A stretch of 59,892 nucleotides of DNA from Helicobacter equorum. GTDB taxonomy: Bacteria; Campylobacterota; Campylobacteria; Campylobacterales; Helicobacteraceae. This document shows positions 28,784-40,794 of this stretch, piece after piece (the first letter of the stretch is position 1; each line of letters begins with the position of its first letter). Both the position numbers and the translations under genes were made by a program. The stretch is taken from assembly GCF_900198655.1 (NCBI RefSeq), contig NZ_FZPO01000012.1:1-59892 (forward strand). The letters are read 5' to 3'. A model generated the notes under the pieces. The model had not been told where the DNA came from, ran no database searches, and saw only the letters and a program-made list of their open reading frames with translations.

Positions 28784-30109
28784 ATGAACATTAATGATAT
28801 ATTAGATCAACTTAAAAAAGAAATATCTCAACACGAATATAATACATATTTTAAGATTCTAGAATTCGATGAAAACGCCTCCAGAGACGATTTACTGGTC
28901 TTTTATGCACCAAATAGTATTGTGGCAGATTGGATTGAAATACATTATCTTGATAAGCTCATATCTTGTGCCCAAGAAATCACAGGTATCCCGCCAAAAA
29001 TTCACATAAAAACAAAAAAATTCACAAATGTTGTGAAAAGTTTAAAAAACAATAAAAATGCAAAAAATTCTGAATCTTCCCAACAAGCACACATTAATTA
29101 TCAAGAAACTTTTGAAAACTTTGTGGTGGGAAAATCTAATCATCTTGCGTGGGATTCTTGTCAAAAAGTCGTAGAGATCCGAGGACGCATTAATCCTTTG
29201 CTTATCTATGGTCATACCGGTGTAGGTAAAACGCATTTACTAAATGCCATTGCAAATTCTGTGAGAGAAAAAAATGAAAAAGTGATTTTAGTTACTGCTG
29301 AACAATTTCTAAACGATTTTCAACTACGCTTACATAATAGGACAATGGATACATTTCGCAATATCTATAGAAAATGTGATTATTTGCTGATTGATGATGT
29401 CCAATTTTTTGGAGGTAAAGATCAAATTTGTGAAGAATTCCATAATACCTTTAATGCCCTGCATCAAGAAAGAAAACAAATCGTTATGACAAGTGATCAA
29501 CCACCAAAAAAGATTCGAGGTTTAGAGGAAAGGTTGCGTTCGCGGTTTGAAGGGGGAATAGTCATAGAAATTGAAAAAACCGATTTAGATACAAAAAAAG
29601 AGATTATCCGCTCAAAATGTAATCTAAATTCTATCGTCCTTGATGATGAAACAATCAACTTTATCGCCACCAAACTTGATAACTCCAGACAGATTCTAGG
29701 AATTATCCAAAATATCAACCTCCAATCCAACCTAAACCCAGATGTCAAAAAAATTGAAATTGCCACAAGTGTGATGAAAACATACCAAAGAGACATATCA
29801 GAAAATATCACAATAGATAAGATTCTCTTTTTTGTAGGCAAGGAACTTAACATTAAACCAAGTGAAATAACTTCAAAAGGAAAAAATCAGCGTATAGCCA
29901 AAGCACGCAGAATCGCAACATATCTCACACGAAAACTTACGCATAATTCTATGCCACTCATTGCTAATGAACTTAATATGAAAGACCATAGCTCTGTAAG
30001 TAAAGCAATAAAAGCTATGGAAGAAGCTATAAAAGAAGATGAAAATCTCAAAAATGTCGTTGAAGAAATAGAAAACAACATAAAAAACGACAATATCCCA
30101 CAAGTTTAA
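28784..30109 (+). CDS. dnaA: Chromosomal replication initiator DnaA
   Basis: 441 aa from ATG 28784 (MNINDILDQL). DnaA binds oriC and unwinds it. Domain I covers the first 90 residues and a short low-complexity linker follows. The AAA+ domain has Walker A GHTGVGKTH (about residue 144) and Walker B YLLIDDVQF (about 204). The C-terminal helix-turn-helix DNA-binding domain carries ARRIATYL and DHSSVSKAIK. The upstream in-frame ATG at 28649 is rejected because it lies in the DnaA-box region and overlaps ruvC. DnaA boxes lie on both sides, suggesting autoregulation. Confidence 0.97.
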   Translation: MNINDILDQLKKEISQHEYNTYFKILEFDENASRDDLLVFYAPNSIVADWIEIHYLDKLISCAQEITGIPPKIHIKTKKFTNVVKSLKNNKNAKNSESSQQAHINYQETFENFVVGKSNHLAWDSCQKVVEIRGRINPLLIYGHTGVGKTHLLNAIANSVREKNEKVILVTAEQFLNDFQLRLHNRTMDTFRNIYRKCDYLLIDDVQFFGGKDQICEEFHNTFNALHQERKQIVMTSDQPPKKIRGLEERLRSRFEGGIVIEIEKTDLDTKKEIIRSKCNLNSIVLDDETINFIATKLDNSRQILGIIQNINLQSNLNPDVKKIEIATSVMKTYQRDISENITIDKILFFVGKELNIKPSEITSKGKNQRIAKARRIATYLTRKLTHNSMPLIANELNMKDHSSVSKAIKAMEEAIKEDENLKNVVEEIENNIKNDNIPQV

Positions 30110-30132
30110 AGCAACACCAAAACAATTTTAGG

Positions 30133-30138
30133 TATAAT
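30133..30138 (+). promoter_or_regulatory. Putative dnaN promoter -10 (TATAAT)
   Basis: A perfect TATAAT, in GGTATAATTT, lies 24 bases after the dnaA stop codon and ahead of the DnaA-box group. No convincing -35 is visible, which is usual for Helicobacter. It could start transcription into dnaN across the downstream origin part. Confidence 0.45.
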
Positions 30139-30171
30139 TTAGCGCTTTTTCGAGTAAGAGATGGGAATAAA

Positions 30172-30300
30172 TGTGAAAAATATAATAAAGCATTGTGAAA
30201 TATTTTTGACTGAAAAAGTCGCCAAAATAGGCAAAAATAAAAATATTTCACATTTTCACAAACTCTACTACTACTACTAAAAATTATTTACATAAAAAGG
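30172..30300 (+). other. oriC downstream part: DnaA boxes, DnaA-trio and AT-rich segment
   Basis: In the 195-bp dnaA-dnaN gap are four TTCAC-core boxes. Two lie on the minus strand (TGTGAAAAA 30172-30180, TGTGAAATA 30194-30202) and two, nearly adjacent, on the plus strand (TATTTCACA 30244-30252, ATTTTCACA 30252-30260). Five CTA repeats follow at 30265-30279, four bases after the last box. The opposite strand reads TAG repeats, the pattern of the DnaA-trio where DnaA loads on single strand. The AT-rich stretch 30280-30298 would then be the unwinding element. Confidence 0.7.
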
Positions 30301-30307
30301 GGCTATG

Positions 30308-31372
30308 ATGAAACTTAGCATTTCAAAAACACCTTTTGAGATCATACTCTCAAACTTCCAAAGCTTTTTAGAAAAACGAGATATTTCACAAATCACTTCA
30401 CACATTTATTTTGAATGTATAAATGATACATTGATTTTAAGAGCTACAGATTATGAAGTAGCTATTCAATCCCAGATAGAAATTCAAGCACAAGAAGAAG
30501 GCAAAGCTACTGCAAACGGACGAGATATTTTAAATTTTATCAAAAACCTTAAAGAAGGTGATGTTACACTTGAAACACAAGATGATTTACTTATTATAAA
30601 ACAAGGACGATCAAAATCAAGTCTCCAAATGTTTAACGTGCATGAGTTTCCAAGTCTCCCAGAATTTTCCCAATCTCAACAAATTAATATAGAATCTCAT
30701 AAATTTCTTAGTTCAATCAAAAAAATCAACTCAACTGCTGAAACAAATAATGCCAAATTCGAGTTAAATGGCGCTTTTTTAGACATCAAAGAATATTCTA
30801 TAAATTTTGTAGCTACAGATACAAGACGCCTTGCTATCGTTAAATACGACACACAAGGTATCAACACACTTTCTCTTATCATTCCTAAACGCGCCATGAA
30901 TGAGATTCAAAAGCTTTTTGTTGATAACATAGAAATCTTTTTTAACACAACATACATTATTATCAAATCCCCAACTTATCTATTCTTTAGTAAGGTTATC
31001 AATGCTAAATACCCAGATTATGAAAAAATTATCCTAAAAAGCTTTAAAAATACTCTCAAACTTCCAAAAGATAAATTTATTGAATCTATTAAGGTTGTAA
31101 GTTCTTTATCAAGTAAAATTAAAATCACACTTAATACTAATGAGATCCTTTTTGAATCTATTAGCGACAGAAATCATAAAGCAAGCACACAAATTGATAT
31201 TCAAACAGGTATGCAAGAAGAATTCACATTTGGTGTAGATTCTAAAAATATTACAGATTTTTTGGCACAAGTAGATTCAGCAGAATTTACTATGGCACTT
31301 AATGAACAAAATTCTCCATTAACTCTTATAGATAATAACTTTAGCACAATCATTATGCCTATTATTTTATAG
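30308..31372 (+). CDS. dnaN: DNA polymerase III beta clamp DnaN
   Basis: 354 aa. The dimeric sliding clamp holds replicative polymerase on DNA. Three repeated clamp domains can be followed, with FATGK-like NGRDILNFIKNLK in the first and FVATDTRRLAIV, the conserved segment of the second. The C-terminal IIMPIIL matches the usual clamp ending (MPMRL in E. coli). Two adjacent ATGs exist; the second, at 30308, lies 5 bases after AAGGGG and is preferred over 30305. The gene directly follows the downstream origin part. Confidence 0.96.
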   Translation: MKLSISKTPFEIILSNFQSFLEKRDISQITSHIYFECINDTLILRATDYEVAIQSQIEIQAQEEGKATANGRDILNFIKNLKEGDVTLETQDDLLIIKQGRSKSSLQMFNVHEFPSLPEFSQSQQINIESHKFLSSIKKINSTAETNNAKFELNGAFLDIKEYSINFVATDTRRLAIVKYDTQGINTLSLIIPKRAMNEIQKLFVDNIEIFFNTTYIIIKSPTYLFFSKVINAKYPDYEKIILKSFKNTLKLPKDKFIESIKVVSSLSSKIKITLNTNEILFESISDRNHKASTQIDIQTGMQEEFTFGVDSKNITDFLAQVDSAEFTMALNEQNSPLTLIDNNFSTIIMPIIL

Positions 31373-31388
31373 CATTGTAGGGAGTTAG

Positions 31389-33707
<2,319 letters not shown>

Positions 33708-36425
33708 ATGAAAACTCTCACAATCATAGATACTTTTGGGTTTTTTTTTCGTTCTTTTTATGCCCTGCCACCATTAAAAAATAAAGAAGGCTTTCCCACA
33801 GGTCTTTTATTAGGATTTTGTAATCTTTTAAACAATCTTTATAAAGATAAGAATTGTGATTATATCCTTTTTGCCCTAGAAGGACAGGGTAAAAATCGTC
33901 GAAAGATTCTTGATCCGCGTTATAAACAAAATCGCCAAGAAGTCCCAAAAGAACTACTTTTACAACTTCCTATTGCAATTGAGTGGATTCAAAAAATGGG
34001 TTTTGTAAATCTAAGTGTAGATGGATATGAAGCTGATGATGTAATCGCTTCTACAAGTGTTTTAGCACATAAAAGGGGTTTAAATGTGCGTATCATTAGT
34101 CATGATAAAGATTTATATCAACTTATAGATTCACAAACTTATATCTATGATCCCATAAAAAAAATAGAAATACATGAGGAGCAATGTCAGGAAAAATTTG
34201 GTGTTTTGCCTTGTGAGTTTATTGATTATCAAAGTCTTGTTGGAGATAGTAGTGATAATGTTGCAGGTATCAAAGGTATAGGTGCTAAAAGCGCACAAAA
34301 ACTTATCAAACATTTTCAGAATCTAGAATCTTTATATCAACGAAGTGATGAGATAGCCCAAGTTTTAACTCCGCGGTTACAAAGAATTATTTTGGATTCT
34401 AAGGATGAAGCATTTCTTGCAAAATCTCTTGTAACTTTAGTAAAAGATATTCCATTAGAGATAGATTTTGCCCAATGTGCAATGCCAAGTCAAAATCCGC
34501 TTTTAGAAATTGTTGATGCATTGCATAAATATGAATTTAATGGGATTCTTACAAAGATTCAAGGTCCAAAATATAATTCTCTCTCTACCGCTCCAAGTTT
34601 TAAGAATGCTGTGTTTTCGCAACAAATTTCACAATCTAGCACTTTTATATATGAATACATAATGATAGATTCACAATCCACACTTTTTACACTTATACAA
34701 TCTATACCAAAAGATGCGCTTATAGCTTTTGATACTGAAAGTGATGGACTTGATACTAAAGAAGCAAATATTGTGGGCTTTAGCTTTAGTATCGATGGAC
34801 ATAAGGGTTATTATGTGCCATTGGGGCATACTTATTTAGGTGTCCAGACACAAATAGATAAACAAAGTGCCAAAATTGCTTTGGAAAATATTTTTTCTCA
34901 TACACTTATAGGGCATAATCTTAAATTTGATATAGCACTTGTATATCATAATTTTGGTATTAAACCCCAAAATACCATTATTGATACGATGGTTTTAGCT
35001 TGGCTTTTAGATAGTGCAAAACCAGTGGGACTTGATAAACAAATGTTACAATGGTTTGGGCATAAGATGATTAGTTTTGAAGAGATTGTAGATAAAAAGC
35101 AAACTTTTGCAAATGTAGATGTAAATCTTGCTTCACAATACGCTGCTGAAGATGCAGTAGCAACATATTGTTTGTATAAACGTTTGAAACAAGAATTTGA
35201 ACAAAGAGGACTTAAATCTATTTTAGAACTTGCTAGAGAGTTAGAATTTCCTTTTGTAAATGTTTTGGTGCAAATGGAGATGGAAGGTATCAAGATTGAT
35301 ACGACATTATTTCGAGAATATAATAAAGATTTTACAAAGATTTTACATTCTCTCACACAGCAACTCTATGAATATGCGGGAGAAAATTTTAACATTAATT
35401 CCCCACAGCAACTCTCCCAAATTCTTTTTACTAAGCTTGGATTACAAAGTGGGCGTAGTGTCAAAGGGGGACTTAGCACAGATGAACGCACATTAAGCAA
35501 TATAGCCCATTCTCACCCCATCATACCACTTGTGCTTGATTATCGTGAAATGAATAAATTAAAAAATACCTACATTGAGCCACTTTTAAAATATGCTAAT
35601 AAAAATATTGAACATAAAATTTATACTTCATTTTTACAGACAGGCACCGTAACAGGACGCTTAAGCTCCAAATCTCCAAATCTCCAAAATATCCCCGTTC
35701 GTAGTGAATATGGTCGCAAGATTCGTAAAGGATTTATAGCAAAAGAGGGATATAAATTGATTAGTGTGGATTATTCTCAAATAGAATTGCGACTTCTTGC
35801 ACATTTTAGTCAAGATTCACATCTTATAGAAGCTTTTAAGCGGCAAAAAGATATACACTATGAAACAGCTTTGCGACTTTTTGGTGAAGCTCAAGCACAC
35901 AATAAGCGCTTTATTGCCAAAACGATTAATTTTGGGCTTATTTATGGTATGGGTGCGCGTAAACTTAGTGAAACACTAAAAATCACTCACAAGGAAGCAA
36001 AAGAATATATTGAAAGTTATTTCAAACTTTTTCCAACGGTTAAAGACTATCTACATAATCAAAAAGAATTTTTGCTTGAAAATGGTTATACACAAACCCT
36101 TCTAGGGCGCAGACGATATTTTGATTTTAGCGATGCTACGGAATTTATGAAGGCAAATTATATCCGTGAGGGCATAAATTGCATTTTTCAAGGTAGCGCA
36201 GCCGATCTGATTAAACTATGTATGTATAAAATTTATCAAAATTACCAAAATAGTGAATTACAAATGCTTTTACAAGTGCATGATGAGTTGATTTTTCAAG
36301 CTCCAGAATCAAAAGTTGAGGAGTTTTTACCTCACATAGAATCTCTTATGAATTCTATTTACACACTTTTAGTGCCACTTAAATGTAGTGTGAGTGTGGG
36401 AGATAATTGGGCAGATTTGAAGTAG
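33708..36425 (+). CDS. polA: DNA polymerase I
   Basis: 905 aa with three domains. The N-terminal 5'-3' exonuclease has DGYEADDVIAS and VGDSSDNVAGIKGIGAKSA. The 3'-5' exonuclease has FDTESDGLD near residue 341, so its first metal ligands Asp and Glu are kept. The polymerase domain has TGRLSSKSPNLQNIPVR, VDYSQIELRLLAH (motif A), KTINFGLIYGMG (motif B) and QVHDELIF (motif C). The ATG follows the gyrB stop without a gap, so the two are coupled. It serves in repair and primer removal. Confidence 0.96.
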   Translation: MKTLTIIDTFGFFFRSFYALPPLKNKEGFPTGLLLGFCNLLNNLYKDKNCDYILFALEGQGKNRRKILDPRYKQNRQEVPKELLLQLPIAIEWIQKMGFVNLSVDGYEADDVIASTSVLAHKRGLNVRIISHDKDLYQLIDSQTYIYDPIKKIEIHEEQCQEKFGVLPCEFIDYQSLVGDSSDNVAGIKGIGAKSAQKLIKHFQNLESLYQRSDEIAQVLTPRLQRIILDSKDEAFLAKSLVTLVKDIPLEIDFAQCAMPSQNPLLEIVDALHKYEFNGILTKIQGPKYNSLSTAPSFKNAVFSQQISQSSTFIYEYIMIDSQSTLFTLIQSIPKDALIAFDTESDGLDTKEANIVGFSFSIDGHKGYYVPLGHTYLGVQTQIDKQSAKIALENIFSHTLIGHNLKFDIALVYHNFGIKPQNTIIDTMVLAWLLDSAKPVGLDKQMLQWFGHKMISFEEIVDKKQTFANVDVNLASQYAAEDAVATYCLYKRLKQEFEQRGLKSILELARELEFPFVNVLVQMEMEGIKIDTTLFREYNKDFTKILHSLTQQLYEYAGENFNINSPQQLSQILFTKLGLQSGRSVKGGLSTDERTLSNIAHSHPIIPLVLDYREMNKLKNTYIEPLLKYANKNIEHKIYTSFLQTGTVTGRLSSKSPNLQNIPVRSEYGRKIRKGFIAKEGYKLISVDYSQIELRLLAHFSQDSHLIEAFKRQKDIHYETALRLFGEAQAHNKRFIAKTINFGLIYGMGARKLSETLKITHKEAKEYIESYFKLFPTVKDYLHNQKEFLLENGYTQTLLGRRRYFDFSDATEFMKANYIREGINCIFQGSAADLIKLCMYKIYQNYQNSELQMLLQVHDELIFQAPESKVEEFLPHIESLMNSIYTLLVPLKCSVSVGDNWADLK

Positions 36426-36489
36426 ATTCTACAAAAATTTACAAAAATATCGATGTTAGGGACTAAAAACTTTTTGCAAAGGAATTGTG

Positions 36490-38427
36490 ATGACAAAAGA
36501 AATGTTTGATGATGAAAAAGATATAGATATGAATTTAGATGGTGATATGCCCCAAGTTGCTGATAAACAAAACAAAAAAGCCAAAGAGGTTATGCAAAAT
36601 TTAGAGACATTTTTTAAAGAAGAAGAGAGTAGTTATGTTACATATGAAAAAATTGCACAAATTCTTGCCAAAGCACCAAGTGCAGCACAAGTGCGCAAGA
36701 TTAGAGAAATGGCTAAAAAATATAAAAAAGAATTGTTAAGTTCCTCTGAAGCGGCAAAAAAACTCAATATGGAAGATCAAATAAAATCGCAAGAAGAGCG
36801 TAAAAAAATCATTGATGATGAACTTGAAGATGAATTTGACTTTGCCAAAGAGCGAGAGTTATTAGAATGGAGTAGAAGTGATAGTCCAGTGCGAATGTAT
36901 CTGCGTGAAATGGGGCAGATTCCGCTTTTGACGAAAGAAGAGGAAGTTGATCTTTCTAAAAAGATTGAATTAGGTGAAAGCACGATACTTGATGCGATTT
37001 GTTCGGTGCCATATTTGATTGATTTTATTTATGATTACAAAGATGCACTCATAAATCGTGAGCGACGTGTCAAGGAACTTTTTAAAAGTTTTGAAGATGA
37101 AGAAGAGGAAGATTCTGAAGAAGAAATTGATGAGCTTGAAAATGAAGAAGATTCTGCTACTAAAAAGCCAATCAATAAGAAGGATCAAAAACGCATAGAA
37201 AAAGTGTTGGAGAATTTTAAAGCACTTGATAAGGCAAAAAGAGATTGGCTTAAAGTATTAAACGCTCAAGAGGAAGAGGCACAAAAAGATGAAGATGAAC
37301 TTGTTTATATTTTGCTTTTGGCGCATAAAAAACAGATTCTCAAAGAAAAATTACTAGATTTAGGACCAACAAGTAAACTTATAAATGAGCTTGTTAAAGC
37401 AATGGAAAATACCCTAAAAAGTGGCGATGGTTTTGAGAAGGAATTAAAAAGACTTGAATATAAACTACCTCTTTTTAATGAGGCACTTGTAAGTAATCAT
37501 AAAAAAATCTTAGAAAACATCACAAATATGAGTCGCGAGGAGATTGCTGCTGCAGTGCCAGAAACAACTATGATAAGTGTGTATATCGAGCTTAAGAAAC
37601 TTTTTCAGACAAAAGAAGCGAGTGAAGGAGGCTTTAATCTTGAGCCAGAAAAATTAAAAGAGATTCTTGAGCAAATAAAGCGGGGTAAAAATATCTCCGA
37701 TAAAGCAAAAGCAAAAATGGCGCGATCAAACCTGCGTCTTGTGGTGAGTATCGCCAAGCGCTATACAAATCGTGGATTGCCATTTTTGGATCTTATACAA
37801 GAGGGCAATATAGGGCTTATGAAAGCTGTTGATAAATTTGAATACAAAAAGGGCTTTAAATTTTCGACATATGCGACTTGGTGGATTAGGCAAGCTATTT
37901 CTCGTGCAATTGCCGATCAAGCACGCACGATTAGAATCCCTATCCATATGATAGAAACAATCAATAGAATCCATAAAATTATGCGTAAGTATATGCAAGA
38001 ACATGGAAAAGAGCCAGATGTAGAATTTATCGCTCAAGAGGTTGGACTTCCTGTAGATAAAGTTAAGAATGTGATTAAGATTACCAAAGAACCAATAAGT
38101 CTTGATGCGCCTATAGGAAATGATGATGATGGAAAATTTGGGGATTTTGTCGAGGATAAAAGTTCTATGGGACCTATGGATTTTATCCTAAAAGAAGACT
38201 TAAAAGCACAAATTTATGAGGTATTAGATCAACTTAACGATCGTGAAAGAGCGGTTATTAGAATGCGTTTTGGGTTACTTGATGATGAAAGTGATAGAAC
38301 ACTAGAAGAAATTGGTAAAGAACTAAATGTAACGCGTGAGCGTGTGCGCCAAATAGAATCTAGCGCAATAAAGAAGCTAAAACATCCAAAAGTAGGGCGA
38401 AAACTCAAAAATTATATAGAAGAATAA
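36490..38427 (+). CDS. rpoD: Housekeeping RNA polymerase sigma factor RpoD
   Basis: 645 aa. Region 1.2 includes [22 protein letters not shown] long acidic non-conserved insertion ([20 protein letters not shown], near residue 205) follows. Regions 2-4 are intact: [20 protein letters not shown] (2.3-2.4), [14 protein letters not shown] (3.0) and the helix-turn-helix [10 protein letters not shown] (4.2). ATG 36490 was chosen because AAAGGA lies about 6 bases upstream; the preceding in-frame GTG is one codon earlier. The gene is monocistronic in appearance and ends before a strong hairpin. Confidence 0.97.
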   Translation: MTKEMFDDEKDIDMNLDGDMPQVADKQNKKAKEVMQNLETFFKEEESSYVTYEKIAQILAKAPSAAQVRKIREMAKKYKKELLSSSEAAKKLNMEDQIKSQEERKKIIDDELEDEFDFAKERELLEWSRSDSPVRMYLREMGQIPLLTKEEEVDLSKKIELGESTILDAICSVPYLIDFIYDYKDALINRERRVKELFKSFEDEEEEDSEEEIDELENEEDSATKKPINKKDQKRIEKVLENFKALDKAKRDWLKVLNAQEEEAQKDEDELVYILLLAHKKQILKEKLLDLGPTSKLINELVKAMENTLKSGDGFEKELKRLEYKLPLFNEALVSNHKKILENITNMSREEIAAAVPETTMISVYIELKKLFQTKEASEGGFNLEPEKLKEILEQIKRGKNISDKAKAKMARSNLRLVVSIAKRYTNRGLPFLDLIQEGNIGLMKAVDKFEYKKGFKFSTYATWWIRQAISRAIADQARTIRIPIHMIETINRIHKIMRKYMQEHGKEPDVEFIAQEVGLPVDKVKNVIKITKEPISLDAPIGNDDDGKFGDFVEDKSSMGPMDFILKEDLKAQIYEVLDQLNDRERAVIRMRFGLLDDESDRTLEEIGKELNVTRERVRQIESSAIKKLKHPKVGRKLKNYIEE

Positions 38428-38473
38428 GCTTCTTGTTATGTCATATATGTTAAAACTTTAAATATTTTAACAT

Positions 38474-38506
38474 AATAAAGTTTAGTCTTTTATACTAAAC
38501 TTTATT
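38474..38506. terminator. Hairpin downstream of rpoD
   Basis: A perfect 13-bp stem (core TAAAGTTTAGT / ACTAAACTTTA) encloses a 7-base loop, 46 bases after the rpoD stop codon. The 3' side is T-rich but lacks a clean U run, so it may act as a terminator or as an RNA-stabilising hairpin. A second weaker stem (GTTAAAA/TTTTAAC, about 38449-38471) precedes it. Confidence 0.65.
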
Positions 38507-38526
38507 TATTCATTTACTATAAAATA

Positions 38527-38555
38527 TTGACTTATTTAATAAAATCTATTAAAAT
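38527..38555 (+). promoter_or_regulatory. groESL promoter (TTGACT N17 TAAAAT)
   Basis: A -35-like TTGACT at 38527-38532 and -10-like TAAAAT at 38550-38555 are separated by exactly 17 bases. Transcription would start near 38562, inside the CIRCE-like inverted repeat just downstream, so repressor binding would block initiation. This is one of the few promoters in the window with both hexamers. Confidence 0.65.
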
Positions 38556-38556
38556 T

Positions 38557-38583
38557 ATCGCACTTAAGTTTTTTAAGTGCTAA
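38557..38583 (+). promoter_or_regulatory. CIRCE-like HrcA operator upstream of groES
   Basis: An inverted repeat of two 9-base arms, ATCGCACTT and AAGTGCTAA, is separated by exactly 9 bases. CIRCE is TTAGCACTC-N9-GAGTGCTAA, so the right arm differs at one position and the left at three. HrcA binds CIRCE and represses groESL in many bacteria, including H. pylori together with HspR. The site overlaps the predicted transcription start, 28 bp before the groES ATG. hrcA itself is not in this window. Confidence 0.75.
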
Positions 38584-38611
38584 TTATTTACATTACTCAC
38601 AAGGAGAAATT

Positions 38612-38887
38612 ATGAAATTCACACCGCTTGGAGAGAGAGTTCTCATACAGAGATTAGAAGAAGATACTAAAACAAGCTCAGGCATTATTATCCCAGACAA
38701 TGCCAAAGAAAAGCCTCTTATGGGAAAAATTAAAGCTTTGGGTGAAAAAGTCACTAAAGAATGTCCAGCACTCAAAAAAGATCAAGTTGTTATGTTTGAG
38801 AAATACAAAGGTAGCGAAGTCAAACTAGACAATGAAGAATACATCGTGCTAGAAGTTGAAGATATTCTAGGTATTATTGAAAAATAA
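38612..38887 (+). CDS. groES: Co-chaperonin GroES
   Basis: 91 aa, one GroES domain. It caps the GroEL cage. KFTPLGERVLIQRLE at the N terminus and the mobile-loop region KTSSGIIIPDNAKEKP are diagnostic, as is VMFEKYKGSEV. The C-terminal end lacks the His/Cys-rich extension of H. pylori GroES (HspA), so no extra nickel-binding domain is present. AAGGAG lies 6 bases before the ATG. It is cotranscribed with groEL, 34 bp downstream. Confidence 0.96.
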   Translation: MKFTPLGERVLIQRLEEDTKTSSGIIIPDNAKEKPLMGKIKALGEKVTKECPALKKDQVVMFEKYKGSEVKLDNEEYIVLEVEDILGIIEK

Positions 38888-38921
38888 TTTTACAACATAA
38901 ATTTACATTAAGGAGTTTATC

Positions 38922-40556
38922 ATGGCAAACAAAGAAATTCACTTTGCAGATTCTGCAAGAAACAAGCTTTATGAAGGCATTAAACAATTAAGCGATGCAG
39001 TAAAAGTGACTATGGGACCAAAAGGGCGTAATGTTCTTATTCAAAAATCTTATGGTGCACCAGCTATCACAAAAGATGGTGTGTCTGTAGCAAAAGAAGT
39101 AGAACTTGCTGATCCAATTGCTAATATGGGTGCACAGCTCGTTAAAGAAGTTGCAAGCAAAACTGCTGATGCAGCAGGTGATGGCACAACAACTGCAACC
39201 GTTTTAGCACATAGTATTTTTAAAGAAGGCTTACGTAATATTACTGCAGGTGCAAATCCTGTTGAGGTAAAACGCGGTATGGATAAGGCTAGTGAAGCAA
39301 TTATCGAAGAGCTTAAAAAAGGAAGCAAAAAAGTTGGCGGTAAAGATGAAATCGCACAAGTAGCAACTATTTCGGCAAATTCTGATGATAAGATTGGTAG
39401 TCTTATTGCTGAGGCTATGGAAAAAGTAGGTAAAGATGGCGTGATCACCGTTGAAGAAGCTAAAGGTATTAATGATGAACTTAATGTGGTTGAAGGTATG
39501 CAATTTGACAGAGGATACCTTTCTGCATATTTTGTAACTAATACTGATAAAATGATTGCACAGCTTGAAAACGCGTATGTGCTTTTGACAGACAAAAAAA
39601 TCTCAAATATGAAAGAGATTTTGCCTTTGCTTGAAGCTACCATGCAAAGTGGTAAGCCACTTCTTATCATTGCTGAGGATATTGAAGGTGAAGCACTTAC
39701 AACATTAGTTGTAAATAAACTTCGTGGTGTGCTTAATGTCTCTGCAGTGAAAGCACCGGGCTTTGGCGATAGAAGAAAAGCAATGCTTCAAGATATTGCA
39801 ATTCTTACAGGTGGACAAGTTATCAGTGAAGAGCTTGGTAAAACACTTGAAGCAGCCAGCTTGCAAGATTTGGGACAAGCAGCACGCATTGTGATTGACA
39901 AAGACAATACAACCATCGTAGATGGTAAGGGTAAAGCTCAAGCTGTTAAAGAAAGAATTGCACAAATTAAAACAGAGATTGAGAATACTACAAGTGATTA
40001 TGATAGAGAAAAACTTCAAGAACGCCTTGCTAAACTTAGTGGCGGTGTGGCAGTGATCAAAGTTGGTGCAGCTACAGAAGTAGAGATGAAAGAGAAAAAA
40101 GATCGTGTAGATGATGCACTTTCTGCGACAAAAGCAGCGGTTGATGAAGGTATTGTTATCGGTGGTGGTGCAGCACTTATCCATGCAGCGCAAAAAGTTA
40201 AACTCAAATTTGAGGGTGATGAGGCAATTGGTTATGACATCATCAAACGTGCTATCAAAGCACCTTTGGCGCAGATTGCAGCAAATGCTGGATTTGATAG
40301 TGGTGTGGTTGTTAATGAAGTGCAAAATGCTAAAGAAACAATAGGCTTTAATGCTAGCAAAGGCGAATATGTAGATATGTTTAAGGCAGGTATCATCGAC
40401 CCACTTAAGGTAACTCGTATTGCTTTACAAAACGCAGTATCTGTTTCTAGCTTGTTGCTTACTACAGAAGCGACAATTAATGAGATTAAAGAAGATAAAC
40501 CAGCTCCAGCGATGCCAGATATGGGCGGTATGGGTGGAATGGGCGGTATGATGTAA
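38922..40556 (+). CDS. groEL: Chaperonin GroEL
   Basis: 544 aa. It forms the double-ring folding cage. The N-terminal [19 protein letters not shown] and [16 protein letters not shown] carry the nucleotide-binding residues (DGTTT). The apical domain contains the usual [17 protein letters not shown] segment and the protein ends in the Gly-Met repeat [10 protein letters not shown]. Codon use is highly biased, giving long antisense open frames that are not genes. AAGGAG lies about 6 bases before the ATG, and a strong hairpin follows the stop codon. Confidence 0.98.
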   Translation: MANKEIHFADSARNKLYEGIKQLSDAVKVTMGPKGRNVLIQKSYGAPAITKDGVSVAKEVELADPIANMGAQLVKEVASKTADAAGDGTTTATVLAHSIFKEGLRNITAGANPVEVKRGMDKASEAIIEELKKGSKKVGGKDEIAQVATISANSDDKIGSLIAEAMEKVGKDGVITVEEAKGINDELNVVEGMQFDRGYLSAYFVTNTDKMIAQLENAYVLLTDKKISNMKEILPLLEATMQSGKPLLIIAEDIEGEALTTLVVNKLRGVLNVSAVKAPGFGDRRKAMLQDIAILTGGQVISEELGKTLEAASLQDLGQAARIVIDKDNTTIVDGKGKAQAVKERIAQIKTEIENTTSDYDREKLQERLAKLSGGVAVIKVGAATEVEMKEKKDRVDDALSATKAAVDEGIVIGGGAALIHAAQKVKLKFEGDEAIGYDIIKRAIKAPLAQIAANAGFDSGVVVNEVQNAKETIGFNASKGEYVDMFKAGIIDPLKVTRIALQNAVSVSSLLLTTEATINEIKEDKPAPAMPDMGGMGGMGGMM

Positions 40557-40578
40557 TTTTGTCTAATATTCTATCCAT

Positions 40579-40607
40579 AGAATACCTAGCTATATGTTAG
40601 GTATTCT
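40579..40607. terminator. Hairpin downstream of groEL
   Basis: A perfect 10-bp stem (AGAATACCTA / TAGGTATTCT) with a 9-base loop begins 22 bases after the groEL stop and is followed by a T/C-rich stretch. It is the probable end of the groESL transcript. The remaining 190 bp up to alaS hold a weak hairpin (CTTAG/CTAAG) and a TACAAT -10-like site at 40755-40760. Confidence 0.75.
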
Positions 40608-40794
40608 GTCTTCTTTACTCCTGCATATATGAAATTTTGTATTATTCATCTCTTGTTTGTAGCTTTTGTTTTGGATTGATAGAGATTGTGAATCTTAGGA
40701 TTCTAAGGCAAGAGAGGGTTTTTTGGAATAATAGAAAATTTTATGTTTTTAAGATACAATGCTAAAAAAGTGCTTTAGATAAGGATTGATAGAA

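Noticed and set aside
39050-40325. Long minus-strand open frames of 206 codons each opposite groEL
   Set aside because: They mirror the strong codon bias of groEL, have no ribosome binding site and no recognisable domain.
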